From Margaritispora aquatica (lineage: Eukaryota > Ascomycota > Leotiomycetes > Helotiales > Discinellaceae), in assembly GCA_007644065.1 (NCBI GenBank), contig VJWN01000006.1:682001-746000 (forward strand): a stretch of DNA of 64,000 nt. Reading direction: 5' to 3'. Positions 1 through 10,370 of this stretch are shown here, one piece after another. The notes below the pieces were generated by a model, which ran no database searches, was not told the DNA's origin, and was given only the letters and a program-made list of their open reading frames with translations. Both the position numbers and the translations under genes were made by a program. Position 1 is the stretch's first letter. Each line of letters starts with the position of its first letter.

Positions 1-1204
1 TCAAATATGTTCCTTTGGAGTCATCTGGCGTTCGCTCAGAAGCCATGATGAGTGGTCCTATTTAAATCAGAGAATACTCATTTGAAGCCCAGGATACTGA
101 CCCATTATATCCATTATGCCTTTCTCAGTCGCTTCTCCATCTTCAATCTGCCTGATCTTGTGATCAGAAAGCTCAGTGAAGTAGTCTGAGCATTCAAAAT
201 ATGCTCGCAGTAACTTCTTGTGTATATCAAATGGCGATTTTCCTGGTTTGAAGTCAACTAAATCCCACATTTGCCCATTTGTAGCTTACTCAAGAATGAT
301 ACGGGAAATATAGTCAACCATATGATGCCATGAAGTAAGGTATTTAGTGAGTCCTTGAATGTTAAAGTGTGCTTTCCAGTAAGTCTAGCAGCATTGAATC
401 CCGGAACAGCCTTAGTTCCAAGCTGGCTTTCGTCTTCGCCATTCCCAAAGCTGCCTGACGCCAAATCCAGCAACACAAATCACATGCAGAGCCATCAAAG
501 CTGTGTAAGGAGCAGTATCCTTAACTACCATGTCTCCCATGTCATTGCCCTCGAGCTTCGATCAAACATTGATTATTCCATGGGATTGACGTAAACTCTC
601 TTGCCACACAATCGCGTTACTCTTTTCAGAGAATGCTGGTGCAAGAATTTTGCGATGCCGTTTCCAATCTTGGCCCTCTACAGTCAAGATGGAGCTTCCA
701 AAGATGTCAACAATGGCGTAAATCTCGACTAGTTTCACAAAGTCCATTCTTCGGCTAATCATTGACATATTTGCCTCGGCGTTGCTGCTGCTCATGAAGA
801 TTTGATTCAGACTGACGATGAGGTATACCTCGCCCAATTCCTCACGAAGCTCCTGGGAATAGAACCAGCTGCGATGAACATGACAAAGCCTATAAAATTA
901 GCGGATGGAGTGTGCGATGTATGCCATTTTTACTTTGGCCATAACCACTTTCGTGATGGTGAAAAGGCAGCAATAAGGCCCAAGAACAGCGTATGTGTAG
1001 CAATCCATAAGTACCCAGGAATTCCGTTTATTACTGCAAGTTGGCAGTCAATCTGTATTTAGAAATCAGCAATCACTTACCGGATATTCTGTATGGTATT
1101 CCTGAGGCTTTGGCAACTGAGATATTTGCCTGGAGGGATTTCCACTTCCTCAAGACCCAGAACAGACATAGACCTGCAAGTCCAACCCCAATGTAGAAAT
1201 ACAT
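1..1204 (-). pseudogene. cytochrome P450, 5' part, degenerate and running off the left edge
   Basis: Minus-strand relic of a membrane-anchored P450 monooxygenase. Exon 1 (1204-1081) starts with ATG and encodes an N-terminal anchor beginning MYFYIGVGLAGLCLFWVL. Introns with GT donors follow at 1080-1034 and 933-890. Exon 3 carries the P450 C-helix motif WKRHRKI in the context VEGQDWKRHRKILAPAFSE. After ...QSHGIINV an in-frame TGA (562-564) falls where Trp is expected, and the frame continues in family-like sequence (GNDMGDMVVKDTAP). A one-base frame change near 438-446 is then needed to reach the next conserved stretch (VPGFNAARLTGKHTLTFK). Two more GT-AG introns, near 290 and 90, can be placed before the edge. 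The heme Cys region lies outside the window. The two lesions make this a pseudogene unless the assembly is wrong. Confidence 0.8.
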
Positions 1205-2350
1205 GATGCAAAGATGTTAATAATTATGAAAATGGAACATTGTCTTTCGACATTGCCAAGAGCACGGGATATCAGAATTCTTATTGAATTGGAGTAACAT
1301 GTAGGATTCTCCATGAATGAGAAGCGAAGCCACGATATTGTGTTGCCCAATCCTGAGCTTCCATCATACAGCACCCATGTTCACGGCTTCCCCGAGCACA
1401 CATCTTGCTGGCTGCATTGCAGCCACATGGGGATGTCTTGGCGAGTAACACCTGTTGATCGACGAACAGATCAAAGGATGCGAACAGTCGGCCGCCTCGT
1501 TTCTTCACAACTTTATAAACTTAATCAAAATGCTTGAGTAACAGTGTAAGCAAAGCAGCATGCTTTGTCTCTGCTGACCATTTTTAGATGGAGACAGATT
1601 GAGAACTAAAGTATGTAAGCAGCGTGCAATCTGTATACATAGATATCTGCAGTTGTGAATTCATAAGGAAATACTGGAAGTTGTTGCATACAGAAGGTTC
1701 ATTTCATATTTGTTTCCATGTTCCTCATAACTTAGGCACGTGTGAAACTAGGTAGTCAGTGCTTGAATGACGGGAGACATGAAAAAAGCTACATGATCAT
1801 GGGACTGATCAAAAAAGGAAATAATGAAGCTACCTACCTACTCAACCCTCATCATGGTTGATTCGACCTTCAGCCCTACAATGCCAATTTGCATCAACCC
1901 CAGACGCCCATAGATCCAAAACTCATCATAGTTAAATCTTGATAGTAGTACTAACCGCAGCATGTCATCCAGTATTTGAGCGATGTTATCATATCTAATG
2001 ATTATTACAGAAGGCTTGAATTGAACAATACCAGCTGTTTGTGGCAAGGAGCGTGCTGCATCTTTGTTGGATTTTGCGTTTCTTTTTCTCTTCATCAGCA
2101 TATTCCGCATGTTGTTCTCAGAAAAACAAAGTTCGGCTCAACTCCGGATCTTCCCGATATACTTTAGCTTCCAAGCTTGCAGGTGGTTGGTACGCTAATA
2201 ACCACTTAAAAAGGTTCCCCAGAAAATTCCTAAACGGGATCATCAAGCACTGGATCCAGAACGAGTCATTTATAATTTTGAGTCTTCGTGTTGACTCCTC
2301 CAAACTTGACATTATCCCAATCTTTGTTCAACATTTTAATTCATTTCAAA
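1205..2350. other. intergenic, no gene seen
   Basis: AT-rich stretch between the P450 relic and AAT1. Only short open frames without family resemblance occur. The last few hundred bases must hold the AAT1 promoter and leader; I see no clear TATA box or repeat. Confidence 0.5.
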
Positions 2351-3885
2351 ATGTTGTCTACCGTCAGATCCGCCAGCAGACAAGCTGTATCCAAAGCTGT
2401 CATCCGGAGCTCTGTCGCATCCCGCCAAGCCTCCACTTGGGCGAACGTCCCTCAAGGTCCTCCTGTAAGTTGGCGGCGGAAACGTGGCGGATTGTTCACT
2501 GACTCTTGCTTTAGGATGTAAGCTGCTCCGCATCTCGATCAATTGATATCCTGCTAATTGTATCTGCGACTTCAAGGCCATCTTAGGTAGGTTAAATGTG
2601 GTTGTTCCTGACAATTGCTTTGTACTAATTCACATTAGGTATCACCGAAGCGTTCAAAGCTGATAGCTTCAACGAGAAGATCAATTTGGGTATAGACGCT
2701 TTTGAATTTACGAATTGGACTTTGCTAAGAGTCTCACAGGTGTTGGTGCATACAGAGACGACAAGGGACAACCATACGTTCTTCCATCAGTGCGAACCGC
2801 AGAGAACAATGTCGTTTCCGCATACCTGAACAAGGAGTACGCTGGCATTACTGGTGTACCAGATTTCACAAAGGCTGCAGCTATCCTCGCATATGGCGCA
2901 GATTCGAGTGCGCTTGATAGACTTGTCATCACTCAATCCATTTCTGGTACCGGTGCTCTTCGAATTGGTGGTGCTTTCCTTGAACGCCACTACCCAGGCG
3001 CAAAGAAGATCTACATCCCCAACCCATCATGGGCAAACCACGCTGCCGTCTTCAAGGACTCTGGCCTGAGCGTCGAGAAGTACAGATACTACAATAAGGA
3101 TACCATTGGTCTTGATTTCGAGGGCATGGTTGCAGATATCAAGGGTGCACCACAAGGAAGCATCTTCTTACTACACGCTTGCGCACACAACCCAACTGGC
3201 GTTGACCCTACACCAGAGCAATGGAAGGAGATCAGCCAGGCTGTCAAGTCTGGTGGTCACTATGCTTTCTTCGATATGGCATACCAGGGATTTGCGTCGG
3301 GTGACACCAACAAGGATGCTTTCCCAGTCCGTCACTTTGTCGAGCAAGGCCACAATATCTGTCTCGCCCAGTCATTCGCCAAGAACATGGTATGTTGAAT
3401 TTTCAAGGAGAATGACAATCGCTGACAGAATAAAGGGACTCTACGGTGAGCGTGTCGGAGCTTTCTCCATCGTCTGTGAGGATGCTGCAGAGAAGAAGCG
3501 TGTTGACTCGCAAGTCAAAATCATCGTCCGTCCTCTCTACTCCAACCCTCCCGTCCACGGTGCCCGCATTGCTTCCAAGATTCTCAATGACGAGGCTTTG
3601 AACACACAATGGTTGGGAGAAGTCAAGGGAATGGCCGATCGTATCATCACCATGCGAGCACTCTTGAAGAAGGAGCTTGAGAACTTGGGCTCAAAGCATG
3701 ACTGGAGCCACATCACCAGTCAGATTGGCATGTTCGCTTACACCGGATTGACCCCTGAGCAGATGGACACCTTGGCCAAGGAGCATTCCGTTTACGCTAC
3801 TAAGGATGGAAGAATTTCGGTCGCTGGTATTACTTCTGGAAATGTTAAGAGACTTGCTGCTGCTATTCACGCTGTTAAGCCATAG
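2351..3885 (+). CDS. AAT1: aspartate aminotransferase, mitochondrial
   Basis: PLP-dependent class I transaminase interconverting aspartate + 2-oxoglutarate and oxaloacetate + glutamate, part of the malate-aspartate shuttle. Model: join(2351..2464, 2515..2517, 2577..2586, 2639..2689, 2740..3389, 3436..3885), 425 aa, the usual length. Residues 1-28 are rich in Arg, Ser and Ala without acids ([17 protein letters not shown]...), a mitochondrial presequence. ATG 2351 was chosen over the in-frame upstream ATG at 2288 because it begins this presequence. Family motifs: [27 protein letters not shown], and SFAKNMGLYGER with the PLP-binding Lys near residue 274. The conserved GPPDAILG segment is split over a 3-nt exon (GAT, Asp) and a 10-nt exon. 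Skipping the 3-nt exon would also keep the frame but lose the Asp. Confidence 0.93.
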
Positions 3886-4104
3886 ATTTAGCATTTGGAA
3901 GATGTTAGACGTGGATAGTGCTTGTATACTTTTAGACGACTGACCGATGTAGAACAGCGCATAGAAAACCTCTTTGCAGAATCAAGCATATAAAAACGTG
4001 CAACACTCATACGTATATGGAAAATTCCCTGTTGCAAATGTTGGCACGTTAATTTCAGTTCGTATCACATAACTCGTAACTCATGTTCTCGCAAAATTAC
4101 CTCC

Positions 4105-5206
4105 TTACTTCCCCTTCAACCTCCCTACATCCCTTTGTACCTCAGAAATTTCTCTCTGCAGCTCTCTATAAGCTCTCGCAATCTCCTTCATAACCTTCTC
4201 CTTCTCCCCATCCCTCTTCACACCATAACCCCATAACACACGCTCAGCATGCTTCTTTCTCTCCCGCATCCTCTCCCTCCCATCCCTTAGATTCCGCATG
4301 TACTCGTTTAACGCACTCTTGACCTCTGGCGTATAAACCGCTCTCTCGCCCTTGACTCTCTTCTCTTTGGCTTCATGCTGCAGCTGCTGTGCCGTCAGGG
4401 ACAGATACTCAACTCTAGCTTTCAGATGGCGTGCAAGAAGTCCGTGCTTGGTTTGCTCGAGATGGAGGATCGTAAGTGTGGTTGCTAGGTGGTGGAGAGA
4501 GAGCAGCGTTAGTGTTTTGGACGTTAAGCCTAGGCGTCTGGTTGCCAGATCTTGCTTCTGCTGTGCTATGGCAGCTAGTTGTGCCGTGATTGCTGGTGTG
4601 AGTTTGGGTATAGAGCGGTGCAGGTATGAGGCGTTCGTCGTGGGACTATGGATCCTCGCCAGTGCAAGAGCGAGGCTTTGTAGATGTGCGGACACTAGAC
4701 TTGCGATTTGGGGGAGATGGGTGGGGAGGGACGCCCATAGTGGAGAAGAGTTGAGGGGGGTGAGCGAGGAAGGTGTACGAGCTGTCGTAGAAGAGAGGTG
4801 GGAGGAGAGTAGGAGAATCAGCTCAATGAGCTCTGCTGGGAGCGGTGCAGTGGTAGTTGCGACGTTCTTGCTTTGGGAGGGTGGCTTGAGTTTCGAGGAT
4901 GTGGCAGAGGCGGTGGGCGCGATCGGTTGTGGAGAGAGGTCCATGGAATTTAGAGCGGATTTGAGGAGATGTGACTTTGATGCACGTATGCGTGCTACTT
5001 TTAAGGCCTGCGGATTGTATTGTTAGTTGTATGTTCGTCGCCTAGAGCGAAGGGGGACTAACAGCAGTCACCGCATCGTGCTCCTTTTGCGCGGGGTGGT
5101 GTTTCGTTGACCCATTGTCATTAAGGATCTTAGAGGTGAGGCTCGCATGGAGGAGGGCAAACTTGGGATTGCTTTGGAGAATTGAGTCTTCTACTGGTGG
5201 AAGCAT
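4105..5206 (-). CDS. conserved-looking coiled-coil protein, function unknown
   Basis: Model: complement(join(4105..5007, 5063..5206)), 348 aa. Exon 1 (48 codons, starting MLPPVEDSILQSNPKF) joins exon 2 across a 55-nt intron with donor GTTAGT and acceptor CGCAG. The frame continues as ALKVARIRASKSHLLKSAL before an internal Met that could be mistaken for the start. The middle is rich in Leu, Ala and Gln and looks helical. The last 120 residues are charged and heptad-like (KSALNEYMRNLRDGRERMRE ... ELQREISEVQRDVGRLKGK), suggesting a long coiled coil. No signal peptide or membrane segment is visible. A small structural or cytoskeleton/kinetochore-associated role is possible, but I do not recognise the family. 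Confidence 0.75.
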
Positions 5207-6154
5207 GGTGTTGTGTGCTTTGTGGTAAGACGGCGTGGAGGGGTAGGTGTTTTGTGTTTACAAAATAATAGAGCTGGGATGAGTCTTGGCAGAGCTCTCT
5301 TGTAAAGAGACAGGCTTGTGCATCCTCAACTTTCACCAATTCCATCTACTTAACTCTATAGGCATCTATTTCATAATACTCGACATATACAAGTCGTTTT
5401 TCTGCCGACGCTTTTATCCCCTTGATCTTCTCCTAACGCCGGCAATTTTCTCCAAGCACCTATCTATCTACAACCAAAGTTTATCACGCATTCGGGATTA
5501 AAGCCAATAAAATAGAAATTTCTTCATCAGACCGTCAAACTGCTCAAACAGAGCCTCATTGAAGATATCCAACAATCTCTACATGGTTTTCAAGATAAAA
5601 CTTGTGATGAAATGTTGCCAAGCACTCCAGCATCTCAGCTTTTTCTCCATCAGACATCCATGCCACGATGTCATTTTGTCACTCGTGGCGGCAAGCCTTC
5701 AGAGTTTCCCTTTCTTTCAAGTGCAAGCAAGTAGCTACTTTGGACCTTCATTTCGAATAAGCTTTTAGAGTTTATCATTTGGTATTTCGAGGTCTCCAGT
5801 CTCACACAAGTTGTTATCTTCTGCATTTTATTTCATTGTCATCATTTGTTGGTTGTGATTTCAATGGCGCTGCTCCAATATACTATTTTGAGGAAACAAA
5901 GGTCTCAAACTACTTTTCATAACCTAGAAATACCTCATTATTATAGCTCACGTGGAGTCTTCTCATCGTTCACCATTCTGCCTGGCGTGCCCTTGTAAGC
6001 GGGGTGAGGCTGACTCAAGACATCGTTATCAATACCCTCCACATGACACTTTCATTATGACTGCTTAATATACCAACGAGATTCTAGAGTCGGTAGTCTT
6101 TTTGTCTGTTATCTCATCTCCTCTCATCTTGTTATAGCCAAGAACTCTTCAGAT
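5207..6154. other. divergent intergenic region, no gene seen
   Basis: Lies between the divergently transcribed coiled-coil gene and the 2EXR gene, so it must contain both promoters. It is AT-rich with pyrimidine-rich stretches; no open frame here resembles a protein family. Confidence 0.5.
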
Positions 6155-7114
6155 ATGGATCTCCCAAATCTCAAATCCAAGTTTGCGCTCAGCCTTGGTG
6201 TGTGGTCGCACAAGCCTCGGACGTTCCACAGATTCAAAGAGCTTCCATTCGAAATACGAGAATGCATATGGATGTACACCTTACCGCCCCCTCGGATCAT
6301 AGAGGTGATTGCCACTGGCACTCCAAACTGTATCTCGACAGAATGTCTTGGTAGATCTGTCTTTCATAGCAAGGCTCCATTCTCTGCTTTACCAAGAGCT
6401 GAACTCTTCGATGCGGATTTCAAGGAATTTAATAGTGCTGTGGCACTTTTGAGGATCTGCTCTCAGTCAAGAGCTGTTGCATTGAAGCACTTTGATCGGA
6501 CACTCTCCACCACCATTTCTCCGAGGCGGATTTACGCGACAGAATCTTGGAGAAATCCATCTGATGCCGTCGGTTTTTACAAGCATCCGGTGCGTACGAC
6601 TGGAGAGACACCAGGAATATGGTTTAGACGAAACAGTGATATTTTGTTCATTCGAGATGAAGATACCGGTGCTATCGCTTGTGCTCTCAATAATGCTAGT
6701 GCCTTGAACCTTCAGACTGGAAACATCACTTCTCTTGCGATTGGAGCCAAAATATGGAACAATGCATTGTGTAATCGATTTAGCACTCTAGACAAGGGGC
6801 CAGCGTTGTTTTGTGGTCTGAAAGAGCTGATCATTATCCGGGAAACGGGGGAGGACGCGCTAGATCTCTTTTTCTCACAGGACACGATGAATGTCGAAGA
6901 GATACGAAGAAGACTCGAGGAACATTTCACAGCAAAAACTCCTGGCTCAGTACCGCCGACTGTCGTATGTATGGATTTCAAGGATTTTATCGCTTCGCAG
7001 CGGTGGACTGTTGGTTCCATGCGTAATTACCCCAGAGGATTTGATGAGTTGGCATGGATATGTCATGAGAGAGACAGAGCTGGGCCATCAGGGAATTTCG
7101 GATCTAATCAATAA
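6155..7114 (+). CDS. 2EXR domain-containing protein
   Basis: Intronless, 319 aa. Residues 25-52 (FHRFKELPFEIRECIWMYTL, then PPPRIIEV) match the fungal 2EXR module, an F-box-like N-terminal motif of pattern F..LP.EIR..IW.....PR.. found in large, lineage-expanded fungal families. The rest is a variable C-terminal region without recognised motifs. There is no signal peptide or membrane segment. The molecular role of 2EXR proteins is not established; adaptor or heterokaryon-incompatibility-type functions have been proposed for some. The ATG is the first in the frame and follows a pyrimidine-rich leader. Confidence 0.8.
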   Translation: MDLPNLKSKFALSLGVWSHKPRTFHRFKELPFEIRECIWMYTLPPPRIIEVIATGTPNCISTECLGRSVFHSKAPFSALPRAELFDADFKEFNSAVALLRICSQSRAVALKHFDRTLSTTISPRRIYATESWRNPSDAVGFYKHPVRTTGETPGIWFRRNSDILFIRDEDTGAIACALNNASALNLQTGNITSLAIGAKIWNNALCNRFSTLDKGPALFCGLKELIIIRETGEDALDLFFSQDTMNVEEIRRRLEEHFTAKTPGSVPPTVVCMDFKDFIASQRWTVGSMRNYPRGFDELAWICHERDRAGPSGNFGSNQ

Positions 7115-7938
7115 TAATTGCATATTTTCAGAGGTACTATGTTTGGTCTTCTTACTTTCCTAGGGTTTACTGTACATTTTCCAATTCCAAGTATCTCTCA
7201 TCCAGACCTACCACTTCGCACTTTCCTCACACCAGCTCCAACCTCGTTCCCTCTTACACCCGGTCACCCCAACAGAACAATGTCTTCCTTCTCCTTCTCT
7301 TTTTCTCTTCCTCTTCCTCTCCAAAATCCAACCTCACTTCTAGCCAGCCCACAACAACTCAGCTACGCTCACATTGCATTGTGCACCAGTCCCTCGGTGC
7401 GTTTACAGAGGCCTTTGGACGCTCATGCCTCCTTCCTTGAGGTAACAATGACTCTTTTGCGAGGAGTGGATCTTGCGGGACGGCTGATCCGATACTCTAA
7501 CGCGGACACTGTGTGTTTTAAGTCGCTTTTCTTGAGTACGCTGTTCACTTCTAGTGGTGCAAGTGAAGGTTGAGGAATCGAGATGTTTCTTCTGTGATGA
7601 TACTGGCTGGATGCGGGCAGTGAGAAGCGTACGTGAGTTTCCCTAAAATGACTTCCTTTTTTGTTGGGGTGATATCTAACAACTTCAAAGTACATCACAG
7701 TTTTCCTGCGGCTTTAAGAATTGAGTAAATATTACAAGATGAACACTGGATACATAGAAACAATTCTTTGAATGCGATATGGTGCTGGAAATATTCATGG
7801 TGTTTGGGTTGTATCGGATTCCAAATGAATTACATTCGCAACCCAAAATCCCTGCTAGTATTATACATGTCACTAAGGATATGGCGTTCGGGTTAAGGAA
7901 ACGGGACATATTCGGCTTGTTCTCTAATCTACAATTCT
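7115..7938. other. convergent intergenic region, no gene seen
   Basis: Holds the 3' ends of the convergent 2EXR and F-box genes. An open frame at 7118-7573 is low-complexity Ser/Phe/Pro/Leu arising from a CTTCTC-rich tract and is not convincing as a gene. Confidence 0.5.
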
Positions 7939-8718
7939 CTATTTGCAGTTGGCAAGAGAGAGAGACTCCATGGTCATGAAATCATAGTCTTGGCTTTCAA
8001 ACTCCTTGCCGACATCTCGAGGCATTCCCATCCTACATTGAAAAGTCCATTTAACTTGCATAGTAACGACATCTCTTTTCCCCAATACTGCATTTGCTCG
8101 CTGAGAATCAGTATCGGTATCGTCTGAAAAGGGACAATGCCACTCGATGAAGAAGGAAGATATTGGTATTGCCACGTAAGTGTAGGCAAAATCGTACAAA
8201 GTGTCCATCCGAACGCCTTCGTGTAAGTTCATTTGTCCTGTTGACCTCTGGGAGCCTCTCTGGTAGCACGACCGTTTCATCACTTCGAACACCTTTGGTG
8301 CAGGCTGAGCAGGTAACATTCGTCTCCAACTTGCTCCTTTACGCATGAAAGCCAATCTTCGAGCTTCTATCTTACTCCACCCCAAATCTTTGAAAACCTT
8401 TCCTCGCCTATATCTGTATTTTTCGCCATCGGTATCGAACCAAGGCGGAAAGTTCTTGGTAAGTAGAGGATTAAAGTGTGTCTCGACAAGGTCATTCTCT
8501 GGTACGGGTCGGAAGAAAAGAGCTTGTTGAAGGCTACTCGAGTTCTTTATAGCAGACTTCCATTGTTGGCTCACGAGCTGAGCGTTGATGAGGAGGTCTG
8601 AAATTGGAAGTTGAAGAAGTACAGCCTCCAGGATCTCTGGGACGTGGAGAGCATGGTGCACTTTCGCTGGGTCCTGTTTGTGCATTTTGATTTGGGAGTT
8701 GATTTTTCTGCTGTTCAC
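7939..8718 (-). CDS. F-box protein
   Basis: Intronless, 259 aa. The N-terminal segment, residues 25-65 (HVPEILEAVLLQLPISDLLI, then NAQLVSQQWKSAI), has the F-box pattern: a helix starting at a Pro-Glu-Ile/Leu, Leu-Pro, then the LV...W.. helix that contacts Skp1. The expected role is substrate receptor in an SCF ubiquitin ligase. The C-terminal part has no repeat domain I recognise; FFIEWHCPFSD and RMGMPRDVGKEFE fit the fungal F-box orphan group. Met12 (MHKQDPAK) is an alternative start. The neighbouring 2EXR protein is of the same general adaptor class, but the genes are convergent, not an operon. Confidence 0.8.
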   Translation of the reverse strand: MNSRKINSQIKMHKQDPAKVHHALHVPEILEAVLLQLPISDLLINAQLVSQQWKSAIKNSSSLQQALFFRPVPENDLVETHFNPLLTKNFPPWFDTDGEKYRYRRGKVFKDLGWSKIEARRLAFMRKGASWRRMLPAQPAPKVFEVMKRSCYQRGSQRSTGQMNLHEGVRMDTLYDFAYTYVAIPISSFFIEWHCPFSDDTDTDSQRANAVLGKRDVVTMQVKWTFQCRMGMPRDVGKEFESQDYDFMTMESLSLANCK

Positions 8719-9242
8719 GGAGTAGTGTATTTCTTTTGGTTTTTATGTTGACGACCGATTTACTGAGAAGTGACTGTTCTCAAGGCAGCAACTTTCATGC
8801 AGTGGCAAAAGTGGGCACAAACCAAATTCCTCAAACTTGCTTCTTAGCGAGCATGACGAGAGTCGATTGTATGCTCCAATGATTGGTTATTATATTATAG
8901 GTTTCCATATTTAAATACAACCAGCGAAGAAAAGATGTCCTTAATCAAACAGTTAATTAGATAGGCAGGTCTTAATTCATCCGAATCGCTCCTATTGTGT
9001 GCGACGACGATGCAAAAATGTAGAAAGTATAGCACTTTCAAGCTGGACCTTTTCCTGGATATGGTTTTTCTTTCTCCGGATTTCCAACAGGTGTAAGTGG
9101 AGAGGTCAACAAACTCGCATTTCACTTATAGAGTAAAATTTTGCAATAGATTCATGTGAAAAGAGTTCATTTCCAATTCACACCCCTTAACTCCAAGCAT
9201 ACCATTACACACTCGGAGGCCTTATCAACAACAGTTCAATAC
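8719..9242. other. intergenic, no gene seen
   Basis: Contains the F-box promoter side and the 3' flank of the Vps62-like gene. Nothing else can be supported. Confidence 0.45.
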
Positions 9243-10370
9243 TTAATAATGGCCGCTCCAAGGAGCTTGGGTTGCTGGTGCCGCAGCACCATTGATATCT
9301 GCCTTGACGAAAACATGCAACAGCTCGCTCGCCAGAAGCACAATCGGATCATGCAACAACTCCACGCTCAAGTCACCCTTCCCCAACGCAGCAGTAATAA
9401 AATCACCTAGAGTGTTCGCTTGCATGTGGATGGCTGTCCCCTCTGGTCCCCAGCGATACGGGTATCCAACCCAAAGAGGAATCTCATACGCATCAGGTGT
9501 ATTTACGAGCCATTCTGCTGCGACTACTTGGTAGTTCGACGAGCAGTCAAAGGACTTGCCGCCGTCAGCTGTGCTGTTAAGAAGGTTGAATTCCAGTCCT
9601 AGAGGCGTCCCCAGAATTTTGCGGTGCTCTGTGAAATTTGGTCCGGCGGAGGGGAAGTTGGCGTGGCCGTTGAGACTTGAGTAGACGACTGGATGCGTGC
9701 CATTCACCATCTTGAACTGTTTATCCATCGCAGCTCTGTCGTAAAAGATGTTCTTCCCGTGAGCAGAGAGCATGATGCCAATCATCTCCTTGGTAGCATT
9801 GTCAATCCTTACAGCAACATACTCCCAGTCCGCCCAATGCTCTCCCAGTGGAGCAAGGTTGATATTTCCCTCATTCTTCACCTTGTTGAACACAAGACTG
9901 TTGAACTTGGCTGTCCCGTGGCCATTGTAGGCACTGAAGAACCAGAACTGAATGTCCGTGTAGCTCTTGTCTTTAAGCCACAACGCATTCACGTACGCTT
10001 TCGCAGTCGAGAAATTGCCAGGTTTGGCAGTCTCCTCGACTTCAAAATAGAAGCGCGTTCCTTCGGGTGGGGATTGCGGGAGTTGTGCTTGCGTAGGGTG
10101 AATGATGCTCGTAGTTTTCGGCTTGCCTTTGTCTTTGCCATCGATCAAGGTGCATTGTGAGAGGAACCAAGAAACCGAGCATATGTCGTATTTTTCTTCT
10201 GGGTGGATTTGGAGAGTTGGTGCGTATCTCTGGATGGCGATCTCGAGCTCAGCACGTGTTAGAGGTGGAGGGAGTGTGACTTGAGCCATTGTCGCTGGCA
10301 CGGCAACTGGGATTGCGTTGGGAAGGTCGTCGACTTTGCGAACTGCCGGTTTGGACATCGAGCATCCCAT
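9243..10370 (-). CDS. Vps62/DUF946-like protein with N-terminal acylation signal
   Basis: Intronless, 375 aa. Family features are RYAPTLQIHPEEKYDICSVS near residue 48, the QFWFFSAYNGHG segment, LGEHWADWEYVAVRID, SAHGKNIFYD and LNGHANFPSAG, followed by YEIPLWVGYPYRWG. These match the Vps62-related (DUF946) family of plants and fungi, whose biochemical function is not settled although Vps62 was linked to vacuolar protein sorting in yeast. The start MGCSMSKP fits the N-myristoylation rule (Gly2, Ser6) with a palmitoylatable Cys3, so the mature protein is predicted to sit on a membrane. There is no signal peptide or membrane helix. NGTHP and NFTEH look like glycosylation sites but would not be used in the cytosol. 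Confidence 0.8.
   Translation of the reverse strand: MGCSMSKPAVRKVDDLPNAIPVAVPATMAQVTLPPPLTRAELEIAIQRYAPTLQIHPEEKYDICSVSWFLSQCTLIDGKDKGKPKTTSIIHPTQAQLPQSPPEGTRFYFEVEETAKPGNFSTAKAYVNALWLKDKSYTDIQFWFFSAYNGHGTAKFNSLVFNKVKNEGNINLAPLGEHWADWEYVAVRIDNATKEMIGIMLSAHGKNIFYDRAAMDKQFKMVNGTHPVVYSSLNGHANFPSAGPNFTEHRKILGTPLGLEFNLLNSTADGGKSFDCSSNYQVVAAEWLVNTPDAYEIPLWVGYPYRWGPEGTAIHMQANTLGDFITAALGKGDLSVELLHDPIVLLASELLHVFVKADINGAAAPATQAPWSGHY

Noticed and set aside
4352..5026. Plus-strand 224-codon ORF
   Set aside because: Antisense of the coiled-coil gene, which has a splice-supported model; Cys/Arg/Trp-rich composition is typical of a shadow frame.
7118..7573. 151-codon ORF after the 2EXR gene
   Set aside because: Low-complexity Ser/Phe/Pro run in a CT-rich tract.
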